Shown in pieces: positions 8,324 through 16,513 of a DNA stretch of 64,000 bases. Under the pieces are notes generated by a model. It was not told the DNA's origin and ran no database searches. It saw only the letters and a list, made by a program, of their open reading frames with translations. The stretch is from Lentibacillus siamensis. Lineage in GTDB: Bacteria > Bacillota > Bacilli > Bacillales > Amphibacillaceae. The position numbers and the translations under genes are program-made. The DNA lies in contig NZ_BAAADS010000025.1 of assembly GCF_039522605.1 (NCBI RefSeq), forward strand, positions 496,001-560,000, in the 5' to 3' direction. Each line of letters starts with the position of its first letter. The first letter of the stretch is position 1.

Positions 8324-9458
8324 TAAACCAGACAACACCCAGTAACGCGACCAAACTGCAAATCACAGGCAAGGTCAGGAATACCCATTTACCAAGAACC
8401 CAGTTACCAAGAATGGATCCCAAGGTAATTCCAATATACATGGCTGTTTGATTCCAGGCCATCGCACTCCCCAGTTCATAAGGGAACCGTACAGTCAAGC
8501 TAGCCTGAAAAGAAGAAAATGAAACATAGCCGGCAAATGACCAAATTCCCAGCAGCGGCCAGAGCCACCAACCCGTGTTAAACAAGAAACCAATCAGAGC
8601 AAGACTGATACTCATGATTAACAGACTCCCAATAGATACTACCCTGGCATTCCAAAAATCAGCCAAACGCCCGCCAGATAAGCTGCCAATTATAGCTCCA
8701 ATCCCGTATACAACCAGTGCCGCAGCAACCATTTCGGACGAAAAATCACGAGCGGATTTCAACCCTGTTCCAAGGTATGTATACAATCCATAAACAGCTC
8801 CTGCCCAGAACATGGTGACCGCAACATTCACAAGAATTTTTCCCAATTTTCCTTCCCCGGGGGCGGCGGATTTTGCAGGCTGCGCTTGACCTGACTTTTT
8901 CGGCCAGATTTGTGCATTAAACACCGCAAGTAAGATGGTTGCTAAGGCAAGCGCAAAAAAGATGACCCGCCAGCCGAACACCTGGTCCGCTATCGTTCCA
9001 AGCGGGGTGCCGCTCCACAATGCAGTCAAAAAGCCTGACGTAACAATTGACAACCATCTTCCACCTTTTCCCTCAGGTGCAACATCCCCTGTAATGGCAA
9101 AAATAGAAGAGGTAATCATGGAGGCGGAAAGCCCGGCTAATACACGACTCCCTACAAGCAACGGAAATGCAGCGGCAAATCCGGTAATCATATTGGCAGC
9201 CGCAAATCCAATCAATCCATATACAATCATCTTGCGTCTGCCCCACTTATCTGACAAAGCCCCAAACCATGGCGCACCAAGTGCATACATAATGGAAAAA
9301 GCCGTAACCATCCAACCCGCTTTGGATGGCTCAATATGAAATTGCTCCGCTATCGATGGCAGGAGCGGTGAAACGACAAACAAATCCGTACCAATGATGA
9401 ATAGCGTAATCCAGCCGGCAAACAGCTGCCAGCGCTGTATCCAATGTTGTTGCATCAT
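8298..9458 (-). CDS. MFS transporter (DHA1 / AraJ-like efflux family)
   Basis: A 386-residue major facilitator with about 12 hydrophobic segments. The family signature is clear in the first loop: GALSDKWGRRKMIVYGL (about 65-82), and VVSPLLPSIAEQF in helix 1. It belongs to the proton-driven DHA1 drug or sugar efflux group; the substrate cannot be told. The frame extends to 9488, but the ATG at 9458 is preceded by GGGGGATACAC and starts the canonical N-terminus. It is divergent from the catalase gene with a 235-bp gap. Its last residues (TAKKV, stop) are encoded by the dispersed hairpin repeat, so the C-terminus may have been altered by that insertion. Confidence 0.88.
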   Translation of the reverse strand: MMQQHWIQRWQLFAGWITLFIIGTDLFVVSPLLPSIAEQFHIEPSKAGWMVTAFSIMYALGAPWFGALSDKWGRRKMIVYGLIGFAAANMITGFAAAFPLLVGSRVLAGLSASMITSSIFAITGDVAPEGKGGRWLSIVTSGFLTALWSGTPLGTIADQVFGWRVIFFALALATILLAVFNAQIWPKKSGQAQPAKSAAPGEGKLGKILVNVAVTMFWAGAVYGLYTYLGTGLKSARDFSSEMVAAALVVYGIGAIIGSLSGGRLADFWNARVVSIGSLLIMSISLALIGFLFNTGWWLWPLLGIWSFAGYVSFSSFQASLTVRFPYELGSAMAWNQTAMYIGITLGSILGNWVLGKWVFLTLPVICSLVALLGVVWFTFLTAKKV

Positions 9459-9693
9459 GTGTATCCCCCAAATTTCAGGAACAATCACGAATCAGGTCAA
9501 AGACACGCTCTCTTCCCCCGTCCATACCTATTTCCCCAAAAGTGTTTCCAATAAAATTATAACGCTAAATCTAATTCAGGTCAGCGAAAACACTCCGTAC
9601 AGCCGTTCAAACAAAATAAAGATGAATAGTCACGGTACCAGTAAGAAACATTAAAAGTGTACTTAAATAACTGAGTAAGGAGTAGATGATTAC

Positions 9694-9836
9694 ATGGATG
9701 GGAAGTCATCAAGAAACCGCAAGTCTGTTGATAAAAACAGTAAAAATGAACAACTGAATCAATACCGCGTAAAAAACACAGGGGAAGCAATGACGACAAA
9801 TCAAGGGAAAAAATATCGAACGATGAGGACCAGTTG
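9694..9836 (+). pseudogene. N-terminal part of the catalase gene, out of frame after an A6 tract
   Basis: The ATG at 9694 (AAGGAG at 9677-9682) opens a frame that reads MDGKSSRNRKS... to MTTNQGKK and then stops at the TGA near 9835. At the A6 tract 9807-9812 one extra A would give TTNQGKKISNDEDQLKAGDR and join perfectly to the catalase frame below. That sequence is the N-terminus of large KatE-type catalases. So this is the 5' part of the catalase gene with a one-base deletion in a homopolymer, or a sequencing error at that tract. Confidence 0.85.
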
Positions 9837-11750
9837 AAAGCTGGTGATCGCGGTCCTTCCCTGCGTCAGGACTATGAATTTTTTGAAAAAATGACCCGTT
9901 TTGGAAAAGAAGAGATACCGGAAAGAGTGGTTCATGCAAGAGGGTATGGCGCGCACGGCGACTTTGAATGTTATGAGTCAATGAAAGAGTATACAAAAGC
10001 CGGATTTTTACAGGAAGCCGGAAAAAAGACTTCTGTTTTTGTTCGTTTTTCAACTGTACAAGGAAGCAGAGGGTCCAAGGATACGGCAAGGGATATGCGC
10101 TGCTGGGGTACGAAATTTTATACCGAAGAAGGAAATTATGATCTGACAACCATCAATATGCCTGTAAAAATCAATCAGGATGCGATGAAATTTCCGGACA
10201 TGATGCATGCCTACTTTCCTAACCCGCGTACAGGATTCCCGCAGGCCAGTGCCGCACATGACAACTTTTGGGACTATGTAGCCAATAACCCCGAATCACT
10301 GCACCAGGTGATGTGGATCATGTCTGACCGGGGTGTACCAAGAAGTTATCGAATGATCGAATCGTGGTCAATTAATACGTATCTGTTTGTCAATGACCAA
10401 GGGAAAGCAACCTTTGTACGATTTACCTGGAAACCGCTCCTTGGTGTGCATTCACTGCTTATGGATGAGGCACAAAAAATCGGTGGCATCGACCCTGACT
10501 ACCACCGACGCGACCTAAGGGAGGCCATTGACCGTGGTGCTTATCCGGAGTATGAACTCGGCGTCCAGCTGATTCCAATGGAGGATGAATTCAAATACGA
10601 CTTTGATGTTCTTGATCCTTCCAAGTTTTGGCCGGAAGAAATTGTTCCATTTCATCCTGTCGGTAAGATGACCCTGAACAAAAATGTCGATAATGAGTTT
10701 GCGGAACTGGAACAAGTCGCATTTAACCCGGCAAATGTCGTGCCCGGCATTGATTTTTCCAATGACCCCGTCCTGCAGGCAAGGTTGATTGCATATCAAA
10801 GTACACAATACCATCGTCTGGGTGCCAATTTTCAGGATATACCGATAAATCAGCCGGTTTGCCCGTACCATAATAATACGCGACGTGGCGCCATGAGGTA
10901 CCGGATTGATGTTGACCAGGTCGACTATCATAAAAATTCACTGGCAAATAATACGCCAAGCACAACACCGCCGGAAGAAGGCGGGTATGAACATTACCCA
11001 AAGAAAGTGGAAGGCCAGGCGATACGTGCCCGGAGCGAGTCGTTTAAGGATTATTTCACACAGCCAAGGATTTTTTGGAACAGCATGGCACCTATCGAAA
11101 AGAAGCATACTATTCAGGCATTGAGCTATCAGCTTGGCAGAGTTAAAAACGAATCCGTACGCCAGCAAAACGTCAACTTACTGGTTAATGTGGATAAGGA
11201 AATGGCCTGTACCGTCGCTGACAATATTGGTGTCGAACAGCCAAGCGGATCCCATGTACCGGTTACAACAAGTTATCCTTCACTCAGCATGGTCAACAGC
11301 CCTTATTCCGCGTCCACACAAAAAGCAGGGATACTGATTGGTGATAGCTTCCAGGATGAAGAAGTAACAGATGTACTAAACGCACTGAATCAAAACGGGA
11401 TTTTCACTGACATTATAAGCGAAAAGCTTGGTACGGTCACTGGTGCAGGCGGCACAAAACTAAAAGTTGATTATACATTTATGACAACAAGTCCATATTT
11501 GCTGGATTCGATCTACATTGTTGGCGGCAATTCCATGAATCAGGCAAAATTTAATTCGGATGTTGCGTATTTCATGCAGGTAGCCTATAAACACTTTAAG
11601 CCGATTGGTGTTGCCTCAACCGGACAGTCTTTTATCCAGCCATCAGAAGAAAAAAATTTACTAGGTGTTATTTCATCCGCAAATAACCCGGATTTTACGC
11701 AGGAGTTCATCTCCGCAATTGGTCAGCAGCGCTTTTGGGAAAGGAAATGA
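9834..11750 (+). CDS. katE: Large-subunit (clade 2) catalase, KatE type, 5' frameshifted
   Basis: A heme catalase (2 H2O2 to O2 and water) with the catalase core at residues about 1-450 and a C-terminal flavodoxin/DJ-1-like domain (about 490-638), the clade 2 layout. The distal His is kept (VVHARGYGAHG), as are the heme-ligand Arg and Tyr (RLIAYQSTQ). The segment that normally reads DLVGNNTPVFFI is DLTTINMPVKIN here: the catalytic Asn (Asn147 of beef liver catalase) aligns with Ile at residue 107. The TTG at 9834 is only the first possible start in this frame. The true start is probably the ATG at 9694, lost by a one-base frameshift at 9807-9812. About 47 N-terminal residues are therefore missing unless slippage occurs. 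A terminator follows at 11788. Confidence 0.85.
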   Translation: MKAGDRGPSLRQDYEFFEKMTRFGKEEIPERVVHARGYGAHGDFECYESMKEYTKAGFLQEAGKKTSVFVRFSTVQGSRGSKDTARDMRCWGTKFYTEEGNYDLTTINMPVKINQDAMKFPDMMHAYFPNPRTGFPQASAAHDNFWDYVANNPESLHQVMWIMSDRGVPRSYRMIESWSINTYLFVNDQGKATFVRFTWKPLLGVHSLLMDEAQKIGGIDPDYHRRDLREAIDRGAYPEYELGVQLIPMEDEFKYDFDVLDPSKFWPEEIVPFHPVGKMTLNKNVDNEFAELEQVAFNPANVVPGIDFSNDPVLQARLIAYQSTQYHRLGANFQDIPINQPVCPYHNNTRRGAMRYRIDVDQVDYHKNSLANNTPSTTPPEEGGYEHYPKKVEGQAIRARSESFKDYFTQPRIFWNSMAPIEKKHTIQALSYQLGRVKNESVRQQNVNLLVNVDKEMACTVADNIGVEQPSGSHVPVTTSYPSLSMVNSPYSASTQKAGILIGDSFQDEEVTDVLNALNQNGIFTDIISEKLGTVTGAGGTKLKVDYTFMTTSPYLLDSIYIVGGNSMNQAKFNSDVAYFMQVAYKHFKPIGVASTGQSFIQPSEEKNLLGVISSANNPDFTQEFISAIGQQRFWERK

Positions 11751-11787
11751 TTGAAGCGCTTTGGATAAATTTTTTGGCTTCATCAAA

Positions 11788-11825
11788 AACCCCTTTGGAT
11801 ATCCAAAGGGGTTCAATGTTTTTTC
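11788..11825. terminator. Bidirectional rho-independent terminator
   Basis: AACCCCTTTGGAT pairs with ATCCAAAGGGGTT (11788-11813), followed by CAATGTTTTTT. It lies between the convergent catalase gene and the ABC operon. The A run at 11785-11789 gives a T run for the minus-strand transcript as well. Confidence 0.85.
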
Positions 11826-11827
11826 AT

Positions 11828-12955
11828 CTATTTGTATTCTCCAATAATCTCGACCACATCTTCAACCAGGGACGTGTCAATCGCTTTATCAAGGTCCACT
11901 TCTCCCTGTATACCACCATTTTCCTTATACATTTTATATTGCCGTTCAATGTCGTCAACAAACATGCGGCCATTAGGATTCAAGCCGGTTACGCCTACCT
12001 TCTTCCACAATTCCGGGTCCTTAAGCGCTGTATGCTCCGTCATGATTTTGATAATCTCTTCTTTGTCCCCTTCACCTTTCACAAACACATCATTATAATC
12101 ACGGACACCTTTTAAATATGCTGCCATGAACCGCAGTGCCACATCACGGTTTTCACCAACAAATTTTGGTGAACCGAGTACCATGGCAATTTGCGCTTTA
12201 GGGGCAAAGTCAGCAGCAACATCGCCAAATTTCACATGTACACCACTCTCAATTCCTTTGGTAAGCAATGGTTCGATTTGCAAAGCTGCATGGATTTGCT
12301 TATTTGCCATCGCAGCCAGCATGTTCCCAAAATTGGACATTAAGGTGAACTGCACATCGTCTCTGGTTAATCCGGCATGCTCCAGCATTCGCTGAAAAAT
12401 ATAATCATCTACCGCATTCTTGGTGGAAATGGCAATTTTTTTACCCTTTAAATCGCTGTAATCCGTAATCTCATCCTGCAGATCTTTCCGAAGTACAAAT
12501 GTGAAATACGAGTCGCCTTTAATATTATGTCCTTTATCAGCGATCATCCGAACATCAATGCCCTGGGCAATCGAATTGAAAAATGATGCAGAAGAAATAC
12601 CGCCGGCAACATCAATCTTCCCCGCCGCAAGTGCCGGCAGCATTTGATCACTGTTGCTGAATTTAACGAATTCCACATTGATATTGTATTCCTTAAAATA
12701 TCCACGTTCTTTTGCAATGTAAAAACCAGCACCTGACGCGGATCCATCTTCGGCAATTTTTACTGTTGCTGTTTCATCAAGCGGCTCAAGTGTTCCATCA
12801 GCACCAACAGATCCATCCTGCCCTTTATCATTTGCCTGATCCGTTGTACCCTGGTTTTGCTGCGAATCACCATCTGACTGATTTGCACAGCCCGCCAAAG
12901 CAAGCATGACAATTAGGATAAAAATTCCAATTAATGTGAATCCCTTTGCCTTCAT
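11828..12955 (-). CDS. ABC transporter substrate-binding lipoprotein (nitrate/sulfonate/taurine family)
   Basis: A 375-residue extracytoplasmic binding protein of the NMT1/SsuA/TauA class. It starts with a lipoprotein signal with lipobox LAGC (Cys23), followed by a Ser/Gln/Asp-rich linker to about residue 55. The core VKIAEDGSASGAGFYIAKERGYF is typical of this class, which also includes thiamine-precursor importers. It is the last gene of permease-ATPase-SBP and lies 6 bp after the ATPase. With a taurine pathway 8 kb away, taurine or another alkanesulfonate is a reasonable guess for the ligand, but nitrate or pyrimidine precursors cannot be excluded. Confidence 0.88.
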   Translation of the reverse strand: MKAKGFTLIGIFILIVMLALAGCANQSDGDSQQNQGTTDQANDKGQDGSVGADGTLEPLDETATVKIAEDGSASGAGFYIAKERGYFKEYNINVEFVKFSNSDQMLPALAAGKIDVAGGISSASFFNSIAQGIDVRMIADKGHNIKGDSYFTFVLRKDLQDEITDYSDLKGKKIAISTKNAVDDYIFQRMLEHAGLTRDDVQFTLMSNFGNMLAAMANKQIHAALQIEPLLTKGIESGVHVKFGDVAADFAPKAQIAMVLGSPKFVGENRDVALRFMAAYLKGVRDYNDVFVKGEGDKEEIIKIMTEHTALKDPELWKKVGVTGLNPNGRMFVDDIERQYKMYKENGGIQGEVDLDKAIDTSLVEDVVEIIGEYK

Positions 12956-12961
12956 GGTTAA

Positions 12962-13756
12962 TCATCCCTTCTCTTTCAGTTTTCGATCATGTTGTACCTC
13001 GCGTTGCAAATGCTGCCATATATCAATAAACTGCTCTGCTGTATCCGGATTGGACCTGACATCCTCGATCTTCCGCGGTCGTGGCAAATCAATCTTTTTT
13101 TCCCGTACAATCTGACCCGGCTGTGCACTCATTAATAAAATTTTATCGCTTAGCAACAGTGCTTCATCAATACTATGTGTAATAAATAATACAGTTTTTT
13201 TCGTTTCCCCCCAGATGCTGAGCAATTCTTCCTGCAGAATAAATTTATTTTGTTCATCCAGGGCCGCAAACGGTTCATCCATCAGCAGGATTTCCGGATC
13301 GTTGGCAAATGCACGAGCAATGCTGACCCGCTGTTTCATTCCCCCGGAAAGCTCTTTCGGGTACAGTTTCGCATACTGTTTTAACCCAACCTTATCTAAA
13401 TAGTAATCTGTCTTTTCTTTTACCATTTGCTTCGGGACATGACGCATTTTTAATCCGAAAGCTACATTCTCTTCCACTGTCTGCCACGGAATCACCCCAC
13501 GTTCCTGAAACACCATCGACTGGAGCGGTTTGGCGTTATCGGATTGATGAATGGTAAATGTGCCGGTACTCGGCTTCTCCAAATCAGCCAATATCCGTAA
13601 CAATGTCGTTTTCCCGCAGCCGCTGGGACCAAGCAGACAAACAAATTCACCATCCTCAATATGAAGATTCACATCCTTCACTGCCGTTACACTTTCGTTC
13701 CGTTTATAAAAAACCTTTGTTAACTGATTGATTGCAATTTTACTTTGCTGTGCCAT
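12962..13756 (-). CDS. ABC transporter ATP-binding protein (SsuB/TauB-like)
   Basis: A 264-residue ABC ATPase. Walker A is GPSGCGKTT (about 43-51), the Q-loop lies in MVFQERGVIPW, the signature is LSGGMKQR (about 140-147), and Walker B is ILLMDEPFAALD. FITHSIDEAL carries the switch His. This is the SsuB/TauB/NrtD subfamily that pairs with NMT1-type binding proteins. The start ATG at 13756 has AAGGAGG 11 nt upstream. It lies 17 bp after the permease gene and 6 bp before the binding protein, forming one operon. Confidence 0.9.
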   Translation of the reverse strand: MAQQSKIAINQLTKVFYKRNESVTAVKDVNLHIEDGEFVCLLGPSGCGKTTLLRILADLEKPSTGTFTIHQSDNAKPLQSMVFQERGVIPWQTVEENVAFGLKMRHVPKQMVKEKTDYYLDKVGLKQYAKLYPKELSGGMKQRVSIARAFANDPEILLMDEPFAALDEQNKFILQEELLSIWGETKKTVLFITHSIDEALLLSDKILLMSAQPGQIVREKKIDLPRPRKIEDVRSNPDTAEQFIDIWQHLQREVQHDRKLKEKG

Positions 13757-13773
13757 GGTCAGTTAATCCTCCT

Positions 13774-14580
13774 TCATCTCCACGGTAGTAATTTATTCTG
13801 CAATCCCCGGAGCAGCAGGGAAAAGAAGTAGCCAAAGAAGGAAATAAGCACCAGACCTACATACATTTCCGTTAATAGGAAGGCCTTATAATTCACCCAA
13901 ATGAGATAACCAATCCCACTGTTTGCCGCAACCATTTCTGCTGCTACGATGGTTAACAAGGCGATCGCCTGCCCCATTTGAATTCCTTCCAGCATGACCG
14001 GCAAGGACCCGGGCAACGCAATTTTAAAGAAAAAATCTTTCGGACTTGCCCCGTAGTTTTTCGCAACATCGATATAAATCCGGTCAATATTCGTGACACC
14101 TGCAGCAGTATTAATGACTACCGGGAAGAAAACACTGATGGCAATTATCAACATTTTCGAAAACTCGCCAATGCCGAATACAATTAAAATAATCGGCAGC
14201 ATCGCCAACGTCGGTATCGGCATCAACGCCATCACGAGCGGCGAGAAGAAATGGCGTATCGGTGAATACATTCCCATCAACAGCCCAAGAATGATTGCGG
14301 GAATTACCCCCAGTAAAAACCCGGAAAAAATACGGAATAAACTGATTTTCAAGTGCATGAACAACTCGCCGCTTGTTCCCATTGCTGCCAGCGTCTTTAA
14401 TATTTCAGAAGGTGGAGGGAAAAAGCGCGGGTCAATAATATTCGTTTGTGACAAGATTTCCCATAGAACCAAAATGAATATCGGGGATGAGATAGTCAGT
14501 AAACTTTTTAACCTCTGTTTCCGTTGTCGTTTCTGCCATTCAGCACGTTCCAATTGTACAGCTGATTGGTTGTTTTCCAT
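13774..14580 (-). CDS. ABC transporter permease (SsuC/TauC-like)
   Basis: A 268-residue inner-membrane permease with about 6 helices and the BPD_transp_1 EAA loop near residues 185-205 (VAKNYGASPKDFFFKIALPGSLP), typical of SsuC/TauC/NrtB proteins. The frame extends to 14598, but AAAGGTGG lies 7 nt before the ATG at 14580, so that start is chosen. It is the first gene of the importer operon. The DNA upstream is occupied by the tandem repeat array at 14658-14820, and no clear promoter was found. Confidence 0.88.
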   Translation of the reverse strand: MENNQSAVQLERAEWQKRQRKQRLKSLLTISSPIFILVLWEILSQTNIIDPRFFPPPSEILKTLAAMGTSGELFMHLKISLFRIFSGFLLGVIPAIILGLLMGMYSPIRHFFSPLVMALMPIPTLAMLPIILIVFGIGEFSKMLIIAISVFFPVVINTAAGVTNIDRIYIDVAKNYGASPKDFFFKIALPGSLPVMLEGIQMGQAIALLTIVAAEMVAANSGIGYLIWVNYKAFLLTEMYVGLVLISFFGYFFSLLLRGLQNKLLPWR

Positions 14581-14657
14581 ATCCTCGCCACCTTTCATGG
14601 ACTATACTATGCATCCGCCCAGAAAGTGTGAGTTAGAGACAAGAGTTCCTCTTATAG

Positions 14658-14820
14658 GTTCGCTCGTTTGAGTGCTGACTTCGCTCGATTGCGAGGGAGT
14701 TCGCTCGTTTGAGTGCTGACTTCGCTCGATTGCGAGGGAGTTCGCTCGTTTGAGTGCTGACTTCGCACGCTTGAGTGACAACTTCGCACATTTGATGGCT
14801 GAGTTCACACATTTCAAAAT
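14658..14820. repeat. Tandem array of eight 20/21-bp units
   Basis: TTCGCTCGTTTGAGTGCTGA-type units start at 14659, 14680, 14700, 14721, 14741, 14762, 14783 and 14804 (spacing 21, 20, 21, 20, 21, 21, 21). The first four form two nearly identical 41-bp pairs; the last units drift to TTCGCAC and TTCACAC. The array lies between the importer operon and guaC. A related array lies at 28537-28610. Read on the minus strand it gives a basic LKRAKS-like peptide that I regard as spurious. Confidence 0.85.
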
Positions 14821-14834
14821 AAGGCGGCTCATTT

Positions 14835-14912
14835 TTGACATTTCGATAAAAATCCTGTAAATTAATCTATGCACGAACGTTAATGATGTTTTAAAAATAA
14901 ATATTCGTGTTT
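14835..14912 (+). promoter_or_regulatory. guaC promoter with a PurBox-like inverted pair
   Basis: TTGACA (14835-14840), 17 bp, TAAATT (14858-14863). Just downstream lie CACGAAC (14872-14878) and the inverted ATTCGTGT (14903-14910; reverse complement ACACGAAT). As 13-bp boxes they match the Bacillus PurR consensus AWWWCCGAACWWT at most core positions and are about 18 bp apart, close to the usual 16-17. PurR, relieved by PRPP, would control guaC. Confidence 0.6.
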
Positions 14913-14925
14913 AGGGGTGTAATGA

Positions 14926-15909
14926 ATGGAAAATGTATTTGATTATGAAGATATACAATTAATTCCCGCAAAATGTATAGTGAACAGCCGATCAGAATGT
15001 GATACTTCCGTTACCCTTGGAGGACATACCTTTAATTTGCCGGTAGTACCTGCCAATATGCAAACGATTATGGATGAGAAAATAGCGCTTTATTTAGCGG
15101 AAAATCATTATTTTTATATTATGCATCGCTTTGACCCAACCACACGTATTAATTTTGTAAGTGATATGAAAAAACGCGGGCTGATAGCGTCAATCAGTGT
15201 CGGCGTGAAAGCGGAAGAATATCAATTTATTGATCAGTTGGCCGATGCTAATCTTATGCCGGAATTCATCACAATTGATATCGCGCACGGGCACTCTGAA
15301 TCCGTTATAAATATGATTAAACATATTAAAAAACAATTGCCGGAAAGCTTTGTAATTGCTGGAAACGTTGGAACACCGGAAGCAGTGAGAGAATTGGAAA
15401 ACGTGGGAGCTGACGCGACAAAAGTGGGCATCGGGCCTGGCAAAGTATGCATTACTAAACTTAAAACCGGATTTGGCACAGGCGGCTGGCAGCTTGCCGC
15501 ACTGCGTTGGTGTGCAAAAGCAGCAAGCAAGCCGATTATCGCTGACGGGGGTATTCGTACACATGGTGACATTGCAAAATCAATCCGTTTCGGCGCCTCC
15601 ATGGTCATGATTGGTTCACTGTTTGCCGGACACGAAGAATCCCCGGGAGAAACAGTCGAGAAAAATGGAAAATGGATGAAAGAATACTTTGGTTCAGCGT
15701 CAGAATTTCAAAAAGGTGAAAAGAAAAATGTGGAAGGAAAGAAAATGTACGTGGATCATAAAGGTCCTTTGCAGGATACACTGACCGAAATGAAACAGGA
15801 TCTGCAATCCGCTATTTCGTATGCAGGCGGCAATAAACTGGAAGCAATCCGGAATGTGGATTATGCGATTGTGAAGAACTCCATTTTTAACGGGGATCAA
15901 GTGTTTTAG
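14926..15909 (+). CDS. guaC: GMP reductase
   Basis: A 327-residue TIM-barrel enzyme that reductively deaminates GMP to IMP with NADPH, recycling guanine nucleotides. The catalytic-cysteine loop GIGPGKVCITK has Cys175. FDYEDIQLIPAKC opens the protein and IADGGIRTHGDIAKS forms the phosphate-binding region. The protein lacks the CBS domains of IMP dehydrogenase and has the GuaC length. ATG at 14926 follows AGGGGTG. The gene is monocistronic, with a PurBox-like promoter and a strong terminator. Confidence 0.95.
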   Translation: MENVFDYEDIQLIPAKCIVNSRSECDTSVTLGGHTFNLPVVPANMQTIMDEKIALYLAENHYFYIMHRFDPTTRINFVSDMKKRGLIASISVGVKAEEYQFIDQLADANLMPEFITIDIAHGHSESVINMIKHIKKQLPESFVIAGNVGTPEAVRELENVGADATKVGIGPGKVCITKLKTGFGTGGWQLAALRWCAKAASKPIIADGGIRTHGDIAKSIRFGASMVMIGSLFAGHEESPGETVEKNGKWMKEYFGSASEFQKGEKKNVEGKKMYVDHKGPLQDTLTEMKQDLQSAISYAGGNKLEAIRNVDYAIVKNSIFNGDQVF

Positions 15910-15919
15910 TATCAAAAGC

Positions 15920-15951
15920 AAAGCGCAGGAACAAGGTACCCTGCGCTTTTT
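15920..15951 (+). terminator. guaC rho-independent terminator
   Basis: AAAGCGCAGG (15920-15929) pairs with CCTGCGCTTT (15940-15949) around a short loop, followed by TT. It is 10 bp after the guaC stop and can also serve the convergent yuiD-like gene. Confidence 0.85.
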
Positions 15952-15963
15952 GCCTATTTCCCT

Positions 15964-16431
15964 CTATCTATCCTCATACTTAGCTGACAAGAACCCCAGA
16001 ACCCCGCCTAACACTGCTCCACCCAGAACTTCGAGCGGCTGATGTCCGAGGAGTTCCTTCAATTCTTTTTCCCGTGCTACAAATTCAAAGCTGGGAAACT
16101 CCCCGGAAAGGTCCGCAAATTTATCTTCCAGGTCATTCACAAGCTGGGCAATTTCACCGGTATGCCGGCGAATTCCCTGCGCATCATACATCACAATCAC
16201 ACCAAAAATAGCCGCCAGTGCCGTTTCCGTATGGCGCGAGCCTCTATTTGCCGCAATATACGCTGCAAGTGCTGAAACACCTGCCGAATGCGAACTTGGC
16301 ATCCCGCCGGTTGTAGCTATCTGTTTTATATCCCATTTTCCGGATATCCGTTTATGTGTATAAATTTTTAAAGCCTGTGCGACCCCGATTGATGATAATG
16401 CCGTTATAATTCCTCTGTTCATTTTGTCCAT
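15964..16431 (-). CDS. YuiD-type divergent PAP2 family protein (DUF212)
   Basis: A 155-residue membrane protein of the DUF212/YuiD family, related to PAP2 phosphatases. The TTGGMPSSHSAGVSALA block (about 35-50) is the family signature and YDAQGIRRHTGEIAQ follows. Its substrate is unknown. GGAGG sits 9 nt before the ATG at 16431; a longer frame to 16455 starts upstream of that ribosome site and is rejected. It stands alone between guaC (convergent) and the DoxX-like gene. Confidence 0.88.
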   Translation of the reverse strand: MDKMNRGIITALSSIGVAQALKIYTHKRISGKWDIKQIATTGGMPSSHSAGVSALAAYIAANRGSRHTETALAAIFGVIVMYDAQGIRRHTGEIAQLVNDLEDKFADLSGEFPSFEFVAREKELKELLGHQPLEVLGGAVLGGVLGFLSAKYEDR

Positions 16432-16513
16432 TAAAACATACCTCCAGAGTACCAACCATTCTATAGTTTGGTTACCCTAAACAAGAAGTTTTTATGCTCA
16501 TATGAGCTTTTTA

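Noticed and set aside
9540..9580. Possible PerR box before the catalase
   Set aside because: AAATTATAACG has only a half match to TTATAATNATTATAA; too weak to call.
9834..9836. TTG at 9834 as the natural catalase start
   Set aside because: The codon lies inside the conserved DQLKAGDRG segment, and the upstream 140 bp code for the expected N-terminus once one A is added.
10050..11337. Several 70-140 residue frames on both strands over the catalase gene
   Set aside because: Shadow frames of the catalase coding sequence with no ribosome sites and no family match.
14602..14874. 90-residue minus-strand frame with KRAKS-like repeats
   Set aside because: It is the 20/21-bp repeat array read in one frame; there is no ribosome site and the composition follows the repeat.
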